60,530 nt of DNA from JAAYEA01 sp012689325 (GTDB lineage Bacteria > Chloroflexota > Anaerolineae > JAAYEA01), in contig DAITVZ010000025.1 of assembly GCA_036841525.1 (NCBI GenBank), positions 1-60,530 of the forward strand, given 5' to 3'. Both the position numbers and the translations under genes were made by a program. Under the pieces are notes generated by a model. That model saw nothing but the letters and a program-made list of their open reading frames with translations. It made no database searches and was not told the origin of the DNA. Of the stretch, positions 28,332 through 36,762 are shown one piece after another (position 1 is the stretch's first letter; every line of letters begins with the position of its first letter).

Positions 28332-29945
28332 TCACCTCGCCACCCGGATGCTGCTGCGCCACTGCTTGCGGATATAGCTCAAGTCGATGCGCCCCTCCAG
28401 CAGCCAGCCCAGCGCGCCGGTCCCCTTCTTGATGGCGTTGGCGACTTTGGCGAACCTGACCACGATCCCGGGCCGTTTGCGCAGGTAGGGGCTGTGGTAC
28501 ATCCGTTTGATCAGCCCTTTGGGGATGAACCGCTTGGGCAAGAGCGAGATCACGGCGCTCCAAAAGAGCGATTCCTTGTTCGGCGCCTTGTTCCCCAGCG
28601 AGACTGCCCACTGCTCCAGCGTCTTGCGCGAATACCCCTCGATGTCGTCCAGCGTGATGTGGCCGTCGGCCAGGGCGCGGCGGGTGAGAGCCGTGTTGGG
28701 CAGGTGGGTGAGGGAGTAGAGCCGCAGGTTATAGGGGCGCGGGATCTTGAGCAAGTACTCGAAACTCTCGTCCTTGTCCGCCTGGGTCTCGTAGGGGTTG
28801 TCCACGATCAGGTTATAAGACGGCATCAGCCCGCCCTGGTGCACGATCTCGGCCATGCGGATCATCTTGTCGGTGGGGATGTGGCGATTGAACACCTCCC
28901 GCCGCACCCGGTCCGAGCCGCTCTCGATGCCCACCATCAGGTCGTCCAGCCCGGCATCCACCAGCAGGCGGATCACCTCTTCGTCGATGAAATTGGGGTG
29001 CAGGTTGCACTTGAAGGGGAGCCCCACCTGCGCCTTGTACTCGCGGGTGAACTCGAGCATCCACTCCCGGTTGATCACCAACACCTCGTCGAAGAAAAAG
29101 ACTACCTTCATCTGGGGAAAGATCTGGCGGGCATAGGCCAGTTGCTTCATGATGTTGGGCACGCTGCGCTGCCGGACGTAACTTCCCTTGCCCTTGGTCA
29201 CCTCGCGAAAGATGCTGTTGCTGCAATAGGCGCAGCCATAGGGGCAGCCGCGCGAGGTCTGGATGATATAGTGGGAGCGGAAATACTTGCCGCGCCCGCC
29301 GGATTGCATGAACGGCTCGCCAGCATGCCAGCGCCCCTCGTCGAAATAGTGCTTGTTCTCGTCGCTGTAGTCGAAGAACGGGAGGCTATCCAAGTCCTGG
29401 ATCAGCGGGCGCAGCTCGTTGCGCCAGATGCCGTCGGGAGCGTGCACCCACAAGTTGGCGATGTCGTGGTAGGGCTGGCCCGCGGCGATGCGCTGGTAGA
29501 GCTCCCAGAGCGGCTCCTCGCCCTCGCCGATGCAGAGGATATCGGCCAGGGCATGGTCGTCGTCGGTGTGAAAACCCGCGCTGAGGCACTCGTCCGGCAC
29601 CACCGTGGGGTGATAGCCGCCCCAGATCACCAAGGCGCCCAGCTCGCGCTTGATCCGCGCCGTCAATCGGATGGCGTCGGGGTACATGGCGGAAAAGAGG
29701 CTCAGCCCCACGATCTCGGCGCCGACCTCGCGCAGCTTGGCCACGATCTGCGCCAGATCGTCATCGCTCAGGGGCTTCATCTCGTTCATGGCGCGGTCCT
29801 GGAAAAAGAGGACCGTGATATCAGCCCCCTTGTCCTTCAGATAAGCGTGCAGCGCGCGCACGCCCAGCGCCTCGAACCCATAGAGGGTCACCAGGGCGAG
29901 TTTGGGCTTGCGTTCCATCGCGCTGCTCGAGTTTGTGCCGGTCAT
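28332..29945 (-). CDS. B12-binding-domain radical SAM protein
   Basis: Residues 10-150 resemble the cobalamin-binding fold of class B radical SAM enzymes (ALVTLYGFEALGVRALHAYLKDKGAD, GLSLFSAMYPDAIRL, VIWGGYHPTVVPDECL) but lack a DxHxxG, as is common in this class. The radical SAM core follows with TSRGCPYGCAYC (CxxxCxxC, the 4Fe-4S site), then VVFFFDEVLVINREWMLEF and VGIESGSDRVRREVFNR. Such enzymes do methylations and ring rearrangements; the substrate is unknown. The length is 537 aa. The ATG at 29945 overlaps the stop of the GT39-like gene as TGATG, suggesting coupled translation and perhaps a shared pathway in lipid or glycan modification. Confidence 0.92.
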   Translation of the reverse strand: MTGTNSSSAMERKPKLALVTLYGFEALGVRALHAYLKDKGADITVLFFQDRAMNEMKPLSDDDLAQIVAKLREVGAEIVGLSLFSAMYPDAIRLTARIKRELGALVIWGGYHPTVVPDECLSAGFHTDDDHALADILCIGEGEEPLWELYQRIAAGQPYHDIANLWVHAPDGIWRNELRPLIQDLDSLPFFDYSDENKHYFDEGRWHAGEPFMQSGGRGKYFRSHYIIQTSRGCPYGCAYCSNSIFREVTKGKGSYVRQRSVPNIMKQLAYARQIFPQMKVVFFFDEVLVINREWMLEFTREYKAQVGLPFKCNLHPNFIDEEVIRLLVDAGLDDLMVGIESGSDRVRREVFNRHIPTDKMIRMAEIVHQGGLMPSYNLIVDNPYETQADKDESFEYLLKIPRPYNLRLYSLTHLPNTALTRRALADGHITLDDIEGYSRKTLEQWAVSLGNKAPNKESLFWSAVISLLPKRFIPKGLIKRMYHSPYLRKRPGIVVRFAKVANAIKKGTGALGWLLEGRIDLSYIRKQWRSSIRVAR

Positions 29946-32398
29946 CAGCGTTTCCTTTCTTGCACGGTCCATGTCCCCAATAATACACGATCTCCTGCCG
30001 CCTGTCCATTGGCCGCCGCGACGGGCAGCCTGGCGCCGGTCATCGTGTCGTAGAGCCCCACCTCCAGCTCGTAGCCGCCGGCGGGGGCCTGGGCGTCGAT
30101 CGCCAAGAGGTGCCGGTCGGGCACCATCTCGCCAGGGAACCATTGCGTGGTGGGCAGCCCGCCGTCCTGGGGCTCGGCGTCGTGTTGCGCCCAGACGGGG
30201 CCGCTGGTGGCGGGGTTGTAGGCCGCGCCCAGCAGGTGGGTAAAGACGGTGTAGCGCGCCTCGATCTTGGCCGGGGCGCGCCAGTAGAGGGTCAGCTCTA
30301 GCGTGTCGCCGGCATGAATGGCGGCAGCGGGCGCGCGCTGGCCCTGGACACGCAGGGTGTACCCCTCCAGCCGCGCCACCCCGCCCAGGTCCGCGCCCAC
30401 GGGCTGCGCCATCTGGGGCGGGCGGGGCGGGGGCGTGGTGTGGGTCACGCGGAGCGCGCCCAGTTGCAGGGAAGAGGTTCCCTGCTCGCCAGCCCGGATA
30501 TCGACCTGGAAATGATACGCGCCCGCTGGTGTGCCCGGGTAGATGGGGAAGGCCGCCTCGGTGCGGGTCAGGCCCGCGGCGGTGTCCAGCGCCAAGTCGC
30601 GCGCTTCCAGGACGCGGCCCTGCCCATCGCGCAGGCTCACGGCGACCTGGGCGGCTGCGGCGGGCTCCCAATAGAGCGCCAGCCGCACCGTGTCGCCGGG
30701 GCGAAACTCGGCGGTGGGCAGGTCATAGCCCACCAGGTTCGGCTGGGGCGGCAGGCCCAGCGCGGGTACATGCTGGGGGAAAGCCGGCTCCGCCACCCGC
30801 AGCGGCCCCTCGGCGGCATAGAGCCACAGGCTGTTATGGTCGAAGCGCGCGGCGTATAGCTCGTTGTTGCGCTCCCTCAGCCAGCCCTGGGCCAGCGCCT
30901 GCGGGTCTTGGAGGGCCGACTCGAAATAGGCCAGCCAGATGCGGCGGTGCTGCGCTGTCAGCGGGGCCAGTTGCGCCGCCACATTCTCGGCGGTGATGGC
31001 GCTGGTCCCCTGTGGCAGGTAGTAGACCGTCGGACGCAGGCCCTCGCGCTCCGGGTCGTGGTAATAATAGTCCCAGATGGGGTAGCGGTCGCCCGAGATC
31101 AGGCAGACGGCGTCGCCGGGCTCGGCATAGGCCGAGATGGTTCGCACCAAGCTCTGCAGCTCGTCGCGGAGGTAGCGCCCATCGTAGTGCTGGGGCAGGG
31201 ACCAGGTGAACACCACCAGCACGGCCGCCAGGATTGAGGCACCAAGTAACCTTGACGCGATGGAGGTCGAGGCTTCAGCCGGTCTTTCACCCGTGAGCGC
31301 TCGCTTGACGGCTCGGCCTCCAAGCAGGGCGCTAAGCCGCTCCCCCACCGTTTGGATGCTCCAGGCCAGCAGCAGATAGAAGGGCGGCGCGAAGGGGAGC
31401 AGGTAGCGCGCCTCCACGTGGGGCGAGTAAAAGAGCCCCCGCGGCATGGTCAGAAAGTAAACGGCCAGCGGCGGCAGGCCCAGGCACAGCGCCAAGAGCA
31501 AGAGCGCCCGGCGCGCATCGCCCTGTCCCCGCTTCCAAGCCAGGAGGGCGCCCGCGACGCAGAGCAGCGCGAACAGCCCCACCAACCAGGTATAACGCTC
31601 CACATGGGTGGAGATGCCCAGCGTCAGCGCCGTGAGATACAAGCGGATGAAGGAGGCGAAGCGGAACGGCTCGGAGGTGGACCAGGTCTGCATCCGCGGC
31701 AGGGCCAGCAGCAGCCAGGGCACAAAGAGCAGCGCGGTGATCACCTGCCCGACCAGCCAGCGGCGCCAGACGCGCCAGCGCTCCGCGGCGGGGCGCTGCA
31801 GCCCGGCGATGAGCAGAAAGGCGTTCTGCACGACGATGATCAAGATGGAGAGGTAGAGGGTATAGAGCGCGCCCGCGCTGGCCAGCACATAGGGGATCAG
31901 GCCGCGCCAGGCCCGAGGGGCGCCATCGCGCTCCTGCTGCCACCAGCGGACCATGAAGTAGAGCGAGGCGGTCCCCAGGAGCCCGGCCAGCATGTACATG
32001 CGCATCTCTTGGGACCACCAGACGTGAAAGCGCGAGAGGGCCACCAAGAGCGCCGCCAACAGGCCCACGCGCCGGCCCACCAGCCGACGGCCCAGTTGAT
32101 AGGCCAGGGGGATGGTCAGCAGCCCATAGATGACGGAGGGGAAGCGGGCGGCGAATTCGCCCTCGCCAGCGACGCGGGTGAGGGCAAAAAGGCCCCAGAA
32201 AAAGAGCGGCGGATGCACGTCCGAGGCGGTCCACAGGGTCATGCCCACCAGGCCCTTGCGGACGGCCCAGACGGCCAGCCCCTCATCCCACCAGAGGTTC
32301 TGCGCGCCGAGGAGGTAGGTGCGCAGGGCAAAGCCGACGCAAAGGATGCCCAGCAACAGGGCCAGGTCGAGCCAGGGGGTCACCCGTCGTCTGGACAT
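29945..32398 (-). CDS. GT39/ArnT-like membrane glycosyltransferase with two C-terminal beta modules
   Basis: The N-terminal half (about 1-390) is multi-pass membrane with the catalytic first-loop Asp-Glu in NLWWDEGLAV and a HPPLFFWGL loop, as in PMT/ArnT-type enzymes that transfer sugars from polyprenyl phosphates. An extracytoplasmic segment (about 400-560) follows. Two beta-rich modules close the protein: one from LVGYDLPTAEFRPGDTVRLA and one from LEGYTLRVQG with LELTLYWRAP, YTVFTHLLG, TQWFPGE and LEVGLYD. The last also ends two other membrane proteins in this window. The length is 817 aa. I chose the ATG at 32398; a GTG at 32407 is possible and no strong ribosome site decides. Confidence 0.88.
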   Translation of the reverse strand: MSRRRVTPWLDLALLLGILCVGFALRTYLLGAQNLWWDEGLAVWAVRKGLVGMTLWTASDVHPPLFFWGLFALTRVAGEGEFAARFPSVIYGLLTIPLAYQLGRRLVGRRVGLLAALLVALSRFHVWWSQEMRMYMLAGLLGTASLYFMVRWWQQERDGAPRAWRGLIPYVLASAGALYTLYLSILIIVVQNAFLLIAGLQRPAAERWRVWRRWLVGQVITALLFVPWLLLALPRMQTWSTSEPFRFASFIRLYLTALTLGISTHVERYTWLVGLFALLCVAGALLAWKRGQGDARRALLLLALCLGLPPLAVYFLTMPRGLFYSPHVEARYLLPFAPPFYLLLAWSIQTVGERLSALLGGRAVKRALTGERPAEASTSIASRLLGASILAAVLVVFTWSLPQHYDGRYLRDELQSLVRTISAYAEPGDAVCLISGDRYPIWDYYYHDPEREGLRPTVYYLPQGTSAITAENVAAQLAPLTAQHRRIWLAYFESALQDPQALAQGWLRERNNELYAARFDHNSLWLYAAEGPLRVAEPAFPQHVPALGLPPQPNLVGYDLPTAEFRPGDTVRLALYWEPAAAAQVAVSLRDGQGRVLEARDLALDTAAGLTRTEAAFPIYPGTPAGAYHFQVDIRAGEQGTSSLQLGALRVTHTTPPPRPPQMAQPVGADLGGVARLEGYTLRVQGQRAPAAAIHAGDTLELTLYWRAPAKIEARYTVFTHLLGAAYNPATSGPVWAQHDAEPQDGGLPTTQWFPGEMVPDRHLLAIDAQAPAGGYELEVGLYDTMTGARLPVAAANGQAAGDRVLLGTWTVQERKR

Positions 32399-32409
32399 GG
32401 CGGGCACCG

Positions 32410-33144
32410 TCAGGCCTCGGTCGCTTCGGCGGCGGTAAAGGCCGAAAATGCCTCGACGAGCTGCTGGTAGGCGCCGCCGCCCAGGCGAGGCCGCTCCGTG
32501 GTGATGTCGCGGATGGCACCCTTGAGCTCGCTCAGCGGGAGCACGGGCACGGTGGGGTTGCTGACCCGCAGGTCCAGTTTTTCCTTGCGCCCGGCAAAGA
32601 CGATCAGGGTGGCGATGGGCACATCCTGCCCCGGCAGCTTTTGGTCGACGAGCCTGCGCAAGAGGCCTGCCTCGTGCTGCGCCTCTTTCGTGGGGTTCCC
32701 CAGCCCCTCATCGGTGAGCAGGCGCAGGAGGCGTCCGAAGGTGAGCTTGTGCCGCCACCGGCTGCCATCGCACGAGATGGTCCCCTCCTGGCGCTTGACG
32801 GTGATGGCGGTGAGGCCATCGGACGAGAGGAGGACATGCTGGGAGGGCAGGACATAGTTGTAGAGCACGTAGCGGTTGTCCAGGCCCTTGAGCACCTTGG
32901 TCAGCGATTGATCGGCGCGCGGCTCGCGCACCCACCGGTTGGCCAGATAGATGCCCACGTTGGAGAGGATAAAGCCCACCAACAGGCTGCCATACACCAA
33001 CAGCATCATGAACGGTTGCACGCTCTCGCGCTGCTGGAACGAGATCACCAGCCCGGCGATCAGGACGATCAACCCGGCAAAGCTGGCGATGCGCCCGATC
33101 TTTTGCCCCTTCTGGATCAGCTTGGTGTCGGTTACGGCTTTCAT
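32410..33144 (-). CDS. Membrane protein with NERD-like (nuclease-related) domain
   Basis: Two N-terminal helices (about residues 17-36 and 43-65, IASFAGLIVLIAGLVISF and FMMLLVYGSLLVGFILSNVG) precede a cytosolic domain with YVLYNYVLPSQHVLLSSDGLTAITVKRQ...ISCDGSRWRHK and later NPTKEAQHEAGLLRRLV. The order vKxxxG, W, NPxxQ recalls the NERD domain, but the catalytic Asp/Glu pattern is not clear, so nuclease activity is uncertain. The ATG at 33144 (MKAVTDTK) has GGAGC upstream and lies 8 nt after the fabF stop. Role in the run fabF - this gene - GT39 - radical SAM is unknown. Confidence 0.65.
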   Translation of the reverse strand: MKAVTDTKLIQKGQKIGRIASFAGLIVLIAGLVISFQQRESVQPFMMLLVYGSLLVGFILSNVGIYLANRWVREPRADQSLTKVLKGLDNRYVLYNYVLPSQHVLLSSDGLTAITVKRQEGTISCDGSRWRHKLTFGRLLRLLTDEGLGNPTKEAQHEAGLLRRLVDQKLPGQDVPIATLIVFAGRKEKLDLRVSNPTVPVLPLSELKGAIRDITTERPRLGGGAYQQLVEAFSAFTAAEATEA

Positions 33145-33152
33145 GGCAGCTC

Positions 33153-34433
33153 CTACTCGGCGTAGCGTCGAAGGATCAAGCTGGCGTTCTGGCCGCCCAG
33201 CCCGAACGAGTTGGACATGGCAACGTTGACCTGCGCTTGCCGCGCCACCAGCGGCACGTAATCCAGGTCGCACTCGGGGTCGGGGTCTTCCAGGTTGATG
33301 GTGGGGTGGATCATGTGGTCGCGGATGGTCTGCACGCAGACCATCGCCTCGATGGCCCCGGCGGCGCCCATGGCGTGGCCGATCATGGACTTGGTGCTGC
33401 TGATCGGGATGCGGTAAGCGCGGTCGCCAAAGAGCTTTTTGATGGCCAGCGTCTCCATCGCGTCGGCCAGCCCCGTGCCCGGCCCGTGGGCGTTGATATA
33501 GTCCACCGCTTCCGGCTCCAGCCCGGCGTTGTGCAGGGCCGCGCGCATGGCGCGGATGGCGCCGTCCCCGCTGGGGTCCGGCGCGGCGATGTGGTAGGCG
33601 TCAAAGGTCACGCCGTGCCCCGCCACCTCGGCATAGATGCGCGCGCCCCTGGCCAGGGCGTGCTCCAGGCTCTCGAGGACGAGGATGGCGCTGCCCTCGG
33701 AGGCGATAAAACCATCCCGCCCGCGGGCGAAGGGGCGGCAGGCCCCCGCGGGGTCGCCCGACCAGGTGGACATGGCGCGCATGGCGGCGAACCCCGCCAG
33801 GCCCATCTCGGTGATGCTGGCATCCGCGCCGCCGGCGATCATCACGTCGGCCTGACCGCAACGGATGGCCGCCGCGGCGTCGCCGACAGCCTGCGTGCCC
33901 GCGGCGCAGGCGGTGCAGACGGTGGCGTTATAGCCCTTGGCCTTGTAGGCGAGGCTCACCTGGAAGGCGGCCATGTTGGGGATAAAGGTCACCATGAACA
34001 GCGGCGACAGGCGGCGGCCCTGCCCGGCGACGATCTTGCGCACGCCGTCTTCGATATCAATAAAGCTGCCGGCGCTATTGCCCAGCAGGACGCCCACACG
34101 GGGGGCCTCCTGGTCGTCGATGGTGAGGCCGGCGTCCTGGAGCGCCATGCCTGCCGCGGCCACGGCGAATTGGCTGAAGCGGGCCATGCGGCGCGCCTCC
34201 CGGCGGTCCATATAGTCCCCTGGCTCAAAGTTTTTGATCTGGCCCGCCACGTGGGTGGTGTATTCCTCGTGGTTGATGCCTTCGACGATGGAGAGGCCGG
34301 AGCGGCCCGCCAGCAGGTTGCGCCAGGTCTCCTCCGCGGTGAGGGCCGAGCAGGTAATCGCGCCTAGCCCGGTCACCACGACGCGGCGGCCAGGGTGGCT
34401 AGGCAGGGCAGGGTGGGTGGTTGGGCTATCCAA
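33153..34433 (-). CDS. fabF: 3-oxoacyl-ACP synthase II (FabF-like)
   Basis: This thiolase-fold condensing enzyme elongates fatty acyl chains with malonyl-ACP. The Cys-His-His triad is present: VCTACAAGTQ (Cys near 173), NAHGPGTGLAD (His near 315) and KSMIGHAMGAAG (His near 350). The usual HGTSTP/HGTGTP around the first His reads HGPGTG, an unusual variant. The length of 426 aa is normal. The start is a TTG at 34433 with GAGGAG 8 nt upstream; no ATG or GTG lies before the conserved VVVTGLGAIT. PlsX is the next gene upstream in the same direction, fitting a lipid-synthesis cluster, but acpP, fabD and fabH are not in the window. Confidence 0.92.
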   Translation of the reverse strand: MDSPTTHPALPSHPGRRVVVTGLGAITCSALTAEETWRNLLAGRSGLSIVEGINHEEYTTHVAGQIKNFEPGDYMDRREARRMARFSQFAVAAAGMALQDAGLTIDDQEAPRVGVLLGNSAGSFIDIEDGVRKIVAGQGRRLSPLFMVTFIPNMAAFQVSLAYKAKGYNATVCTACAAGTQAVGDAAAAIRCGQADVMIAGGADASITEMGLAGFAAMRAMSTWSGDPAGACRPFARGRDGFIASEGSAILVLESLEHALARGARIYAEVAGHGVTFDAYHIAAPDPSGDGAIRAMRAALHNAGLEPEAVDYINAHGPGTGLADAMETLAIKKLFGDRAYRIPISSTKSMIGHAMGAAGAIEAMVCVQTIRDHMIHPTINLEDPDPECDLDYVPLVARQAQVNVAMSNSFGLGGQNASLILRRYAE

Positions 34434-34476
34434 GGGTGAGACTCCTCATCTGTGGGCTAGGTCATATAAACAGAGA

Positions 34477-34500
34477 CCTCCGGAGCCAAGACCCCGGAGG
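34477..34500 (-). terminator. Weak hairpin between plsX and fabF
   Basis: CCTCCGG and CCGGAGG arms (7 bp) with a 10-nt loop, followed on the minus strand by TCTCTGTTTATA. The stem is short and the tail is not a clean T-run; it may be a partial terminator or processing site. Confidence 0.35.
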
Positions 34501-34512
34501 CCCGCAGGGCTT

Positions 34513-35562
34513 TCACTCGCTGATATCGGGAAGGCCGCTGCCCAGGCCGGCGGCGATGGCCCCCACCAGGTCCGCCTCCACGGCGCGATGGGCGACCTTG
34601 ATGGCGCTGCGCATGGCCTTGGCGTTGGAGCGCCCGTGGGCGATGATGACCGGCCCGCGCACGCCCAGGAGCGGCGCGCCGCCCACCTCGTCCGGGTTCA
34701 GGCTCTTGACAAAGCTCTTGAGACCCGGGGTGAGCAGCACAAGCCCGGGCAGGCCGATGAGCAGGGCGGGGAGCAGCAGGATGCCGCCCAGCGCCGATAG
34801 CCAGCCGCGCCCGGTGATCCCGGATTTGAGCATCTTGACGATGGCCTTCACCAGCCCCTCGGAGAGCTTGATGGCCACGTTGCCGGTAAACCCGTCGGTG
34901 ACCACCACGTCGGCCAGCCCCATGGGGATATCCTTGCCCTCCACGTTGCCATAGAACTTGTAAGGGCCTTGCTTGAGCAGGGCATAGCTATCCCGCACCA
35001 GCATGGAGCCTTTGCCCTCCTCCTCGCCGTTGGAGAGCAGGCCGACCACTGGGTCAGCGATGCCCAGGATACGCTGGGCATAGGCATGGCCCATCAGCGC
35101 GAATTGGTACAGGTATTCGGGCTTGCAGTCGGTGTTGGCACCCACGTCCAGCACGACGCGGTGGCCGCGCACGGTGGGGTAGGCCGTGGAGAGGGCCGGG
35201 CGATGGATGCCCCTGATCCGCCCCAGGTTAAAGAGCGCCGCCGCCATCACCGCGCCCGAGTTGCCCGCCGAGACAAAGGCGTCGGCTTGGCCCTGCCGGA
35301 CCATCTTCATGCCGACCACCATGGACGAGTCCTTTTTCTCCTTGACGGCCAGCGTGTGCTCCTCCATGCTGACCACCTCGGAGGCGTGGACCACGGTGAT
35401 CTGGGCGCCCGTCAGGTCGTGCTTGGCCAGCTCGGCCTTGACCGTCTCCTCTGGGCCGACGAGGATGATCTCGGCCCCGGTCTCTTTGGCGGCCATCACG
35501 GCCCCGGCCACGTCGGGCTCGGGCGCGTGGTCGCTGCCCATGGCGTCAACGACGATCTTCAT
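34513..35562 (-). CDS. plsX: Phosphate acyltransferase PlsX
   Basis: PlsX makes acyl-phosphate from acyl-ACP, the acyl donor for PlsY in phospholipid synthesis. Family blocks are MKIVVDAMGSDHAPE at the start, DAFVSAGNSGAVMAAA, LDVGANTDCKPEYLYQFA, GLLSNGEEEGKGS, FYGNVEGKDIPMGLADVVVTDGFTGNV and a C-terminal GAPLLGVRGPVIIAHGRSNAKA. The length of 349 aa fits. The ATG at 35562 follows AGGAGA by about 6 nt; a longer frame to 35718 would cross the promoter and is rejected. It is transcribed from a promoter whose -35 lies in an inverted repeat shared with the rodZ promoter. Confidence 0.97.
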   Translation of the reverse strand: MKIVVDAMGSDHAPEPDVAGAVMAAKETGAEIILVGPEETVKAELAKHDLTGAQITVVHASEVVSMEEHTLAVKEKKDSSMVVGMKMVRQGQADAFVSAGNSGAVMAAALFNLGRIRGIHRPALSTAYPTVRGHRVVLDVGANTDCKPEYLYQFALMGHAYAQRILGIADPVVGLLSNGEEEGKGSMLVRDSYALLKQGPYKFYGNVEGKDIPMGLADVVVTDGFTGNVAIKLSEGLVKAIVKMLKSGITGRGWLSALGGILLLPALLIGLPGLVLLTPGLKSFVKSLNPDEVGGAPLLGVRGPVIIAHGRSNAKAMRSAIKVAHRAVEADLVGAIAAGLGSGLPDISE

Positions 35563-35611
35563 GCGGTCTCTCCTGTGCTCCACGGTGTGAGGTGCGCAAA
35601 CACTGCTCCGG

Positions 35612-35640
35612 ATTCTACATCGTTTCTGCGCCCAAGTCAA
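35612..35640 (-). promoter_or_regulatory. Promoter of plsX (and likely the genes downstream)
   Basis: On the minus strand TTGACT (35635-35640), 17 nt, TAGAAT (35612-35617). The -35 box is inside the left arm of the inverted repeat at 35634-35669. Confidence 0.8.
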
Positions 35641-35669
35641 AGCAGGCGCACCGCTGGCTGCTTTGACTT
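35634..35669. promoter_or_regulatory. 12-bp inverted repeat containing both divergent -35 boxes
   Basis: AAGTCAAAGCAG (35634-35645) and its exact reverse complement CTGCTTTGACTT (35658-35669) are separated by 12 nt. Each arm includes one TTGACT -35, for plsX and for rodZ. The symmetry extends well beyond the hexamers, which suggests an operator bound by a dimeric regulator. Confidence 0.65.
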
Positions 35670-35690
35670 TTGCCCGAAAGGGGATATAGT
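35663..35690 (+). promoter_or_regulatory. Promoter of rodZ
   Basis: TTGACT (35663-35668), a 16-nt spacer and TATAGT (35685-35690), about 45 nt before the ATG at 35736, which has GAGGAG upstream. Confidence 0.75.
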
Positions 35691-35735
35691 ACGAGGATAA
35701 CACATGGCGGCACGCCATGGTGAGGAGTCGGTTCT

Positions 35736-36728
35736 ATGGGGCAATTAGGCGACCTCCTGCGTGAGGCCCGCGAGGCCAAGGGGATCTCGCTGGAGCAGGT
35801 CGAAAAGATCACCAATATCCGCGTCAAGCTGCTGCAGGCCCTGGAGCAGGAGGCCTATGAAGAGCTTCCCGCTCCAGTTTTTGTCAAGGGCTTCTTGCGT
35901 AACTATGCGCGCGCGCTCGGCCTCGATCCCGAGCAAGCTGTCGCGCTCTATAAAGAGACCGTCGGGGACGCTGACCGGCCTTATGAACTCAAGGCCCTCT
36001 CCGAGCCGCTGGAGGACCCGGCCAGCCGTGCGCCCTGGTTCCTGGCGGCATTCGTGGTGATCGCCCTCGGCCTTCTGGCCTGGTGGGGATATCGTCAGGG
36101 GCTGCTCAAGCTGCCGGCCTGGCCCTGGGCCGCGCGCCCGGCAACCACGGCCACGGCGCCGGCCACCGCGACGCTGGCCCAAGCGGCGGCGCCAACCGGC
36201 GCTTTGCCGACCGACACGGCCCAGCCGACGCTCACGGCTTCCTCCACGCACACCAGCCAGCCGACCGACGCGCCGACGACGCCGGCCCCGCCGACCGCCA
36301 CCTTGACCCTGACCCTCGCGCCCACCGGCACGGCGACGGTCTCCCCGACGCCGACCGTGGCCGAGACCATCACGCCCGCGCTCAGCCCGACCGCCACCTT
36401 GCCGCCCTCCGATGCGCCGATCCAGGTCACGCTGATCTCGCAGATGAGCGTCTGGCTGCGCGTCTATGCCGATGGCGCCAAGGTCTTTGAGGGCATGATG
36501 GACCAGGGCGCGGCCCAGACCTGGACGGCGGAGCGGCAGCTCTATGTGCATTGCGGCTATGCCAATGGCGTCCGCGCCGTGGTCAATGGCCAGGAATATG
36601 GCGTGTTGGGCCCGCAGGCTGACACGGTGCGCGTCGAGTGGGCGCTGGCCGCGGGCACGCCCTCGGTCTCCAGCGTGGTTAGCCCGACGCAGGTCGTGAT
36701 CACCCCCAACCCGACCCGCGCGCCATAG
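35736..36728 (+). CDS. rodZ: RodZ-like helix-turn-helix membrane protein with DUF4115 domain
   Basis: Residues 3-70 are the cytoplasmic RodZ HTH (LGDLLREAREAKGISLEQVEKITNIRVKLLQALE-type, with VFVKGFLRNYARALGLDP). One transmembrane helix lies at about 103-124 (APWFLAAFVVIALGLLAWWG). A Thr/Pro/Ala linker (about 135-225) leads to a periplasm-side DUF4115-like domain (IQVTLISQMSVWLRVYADGAKVFEG...). RodZ links MreB to the wall-elongation machinery; in bacteria lacking a rod system it may serve another envelope role. It is followed by rimO in the same direction at 34 nt. The long Thr/Pro linker is typical of exported proteins in this genome. Confidence 0.9.
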   Translation: MGQLGDLLREAREAKGISLEQVEKITNIRVKLLQALEQEAYEELPAPVFVKGFLRNYARALGLDPEQAVALYKETVGDADRPYELKALSEPLEDPASRAPWFLAAFVVIALGLLAWWGYRQGLLKLPAWPWAARPATTATAPATATLAQAAAPTGALPTDTAQPTLTASSTHTSQPTDAPTTPAPPTATLTLTLAPTGTATVSPTPTVAETITPALSPTATLPPSDAPIQVTLISQMSVWLRVYADGAKVFEGMMDQGAAQTWTAERQLYVHCGYANGVRAVVNGQEYGVLGPQADTVRVEWALAAGTPSVSSVVSPTQVVITPNPTRAP

Positions 36729-36762
36729 GGAGGGCTGGCCCCCAGGAGGGGCGGAGAGCAGC

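Noticed and set aside
34477..34500. Strong operon break between plsX and fabF
   Set aside because: The hairpin is weak and fabF has no clear promoter of its own, so co-transcription remains possible.
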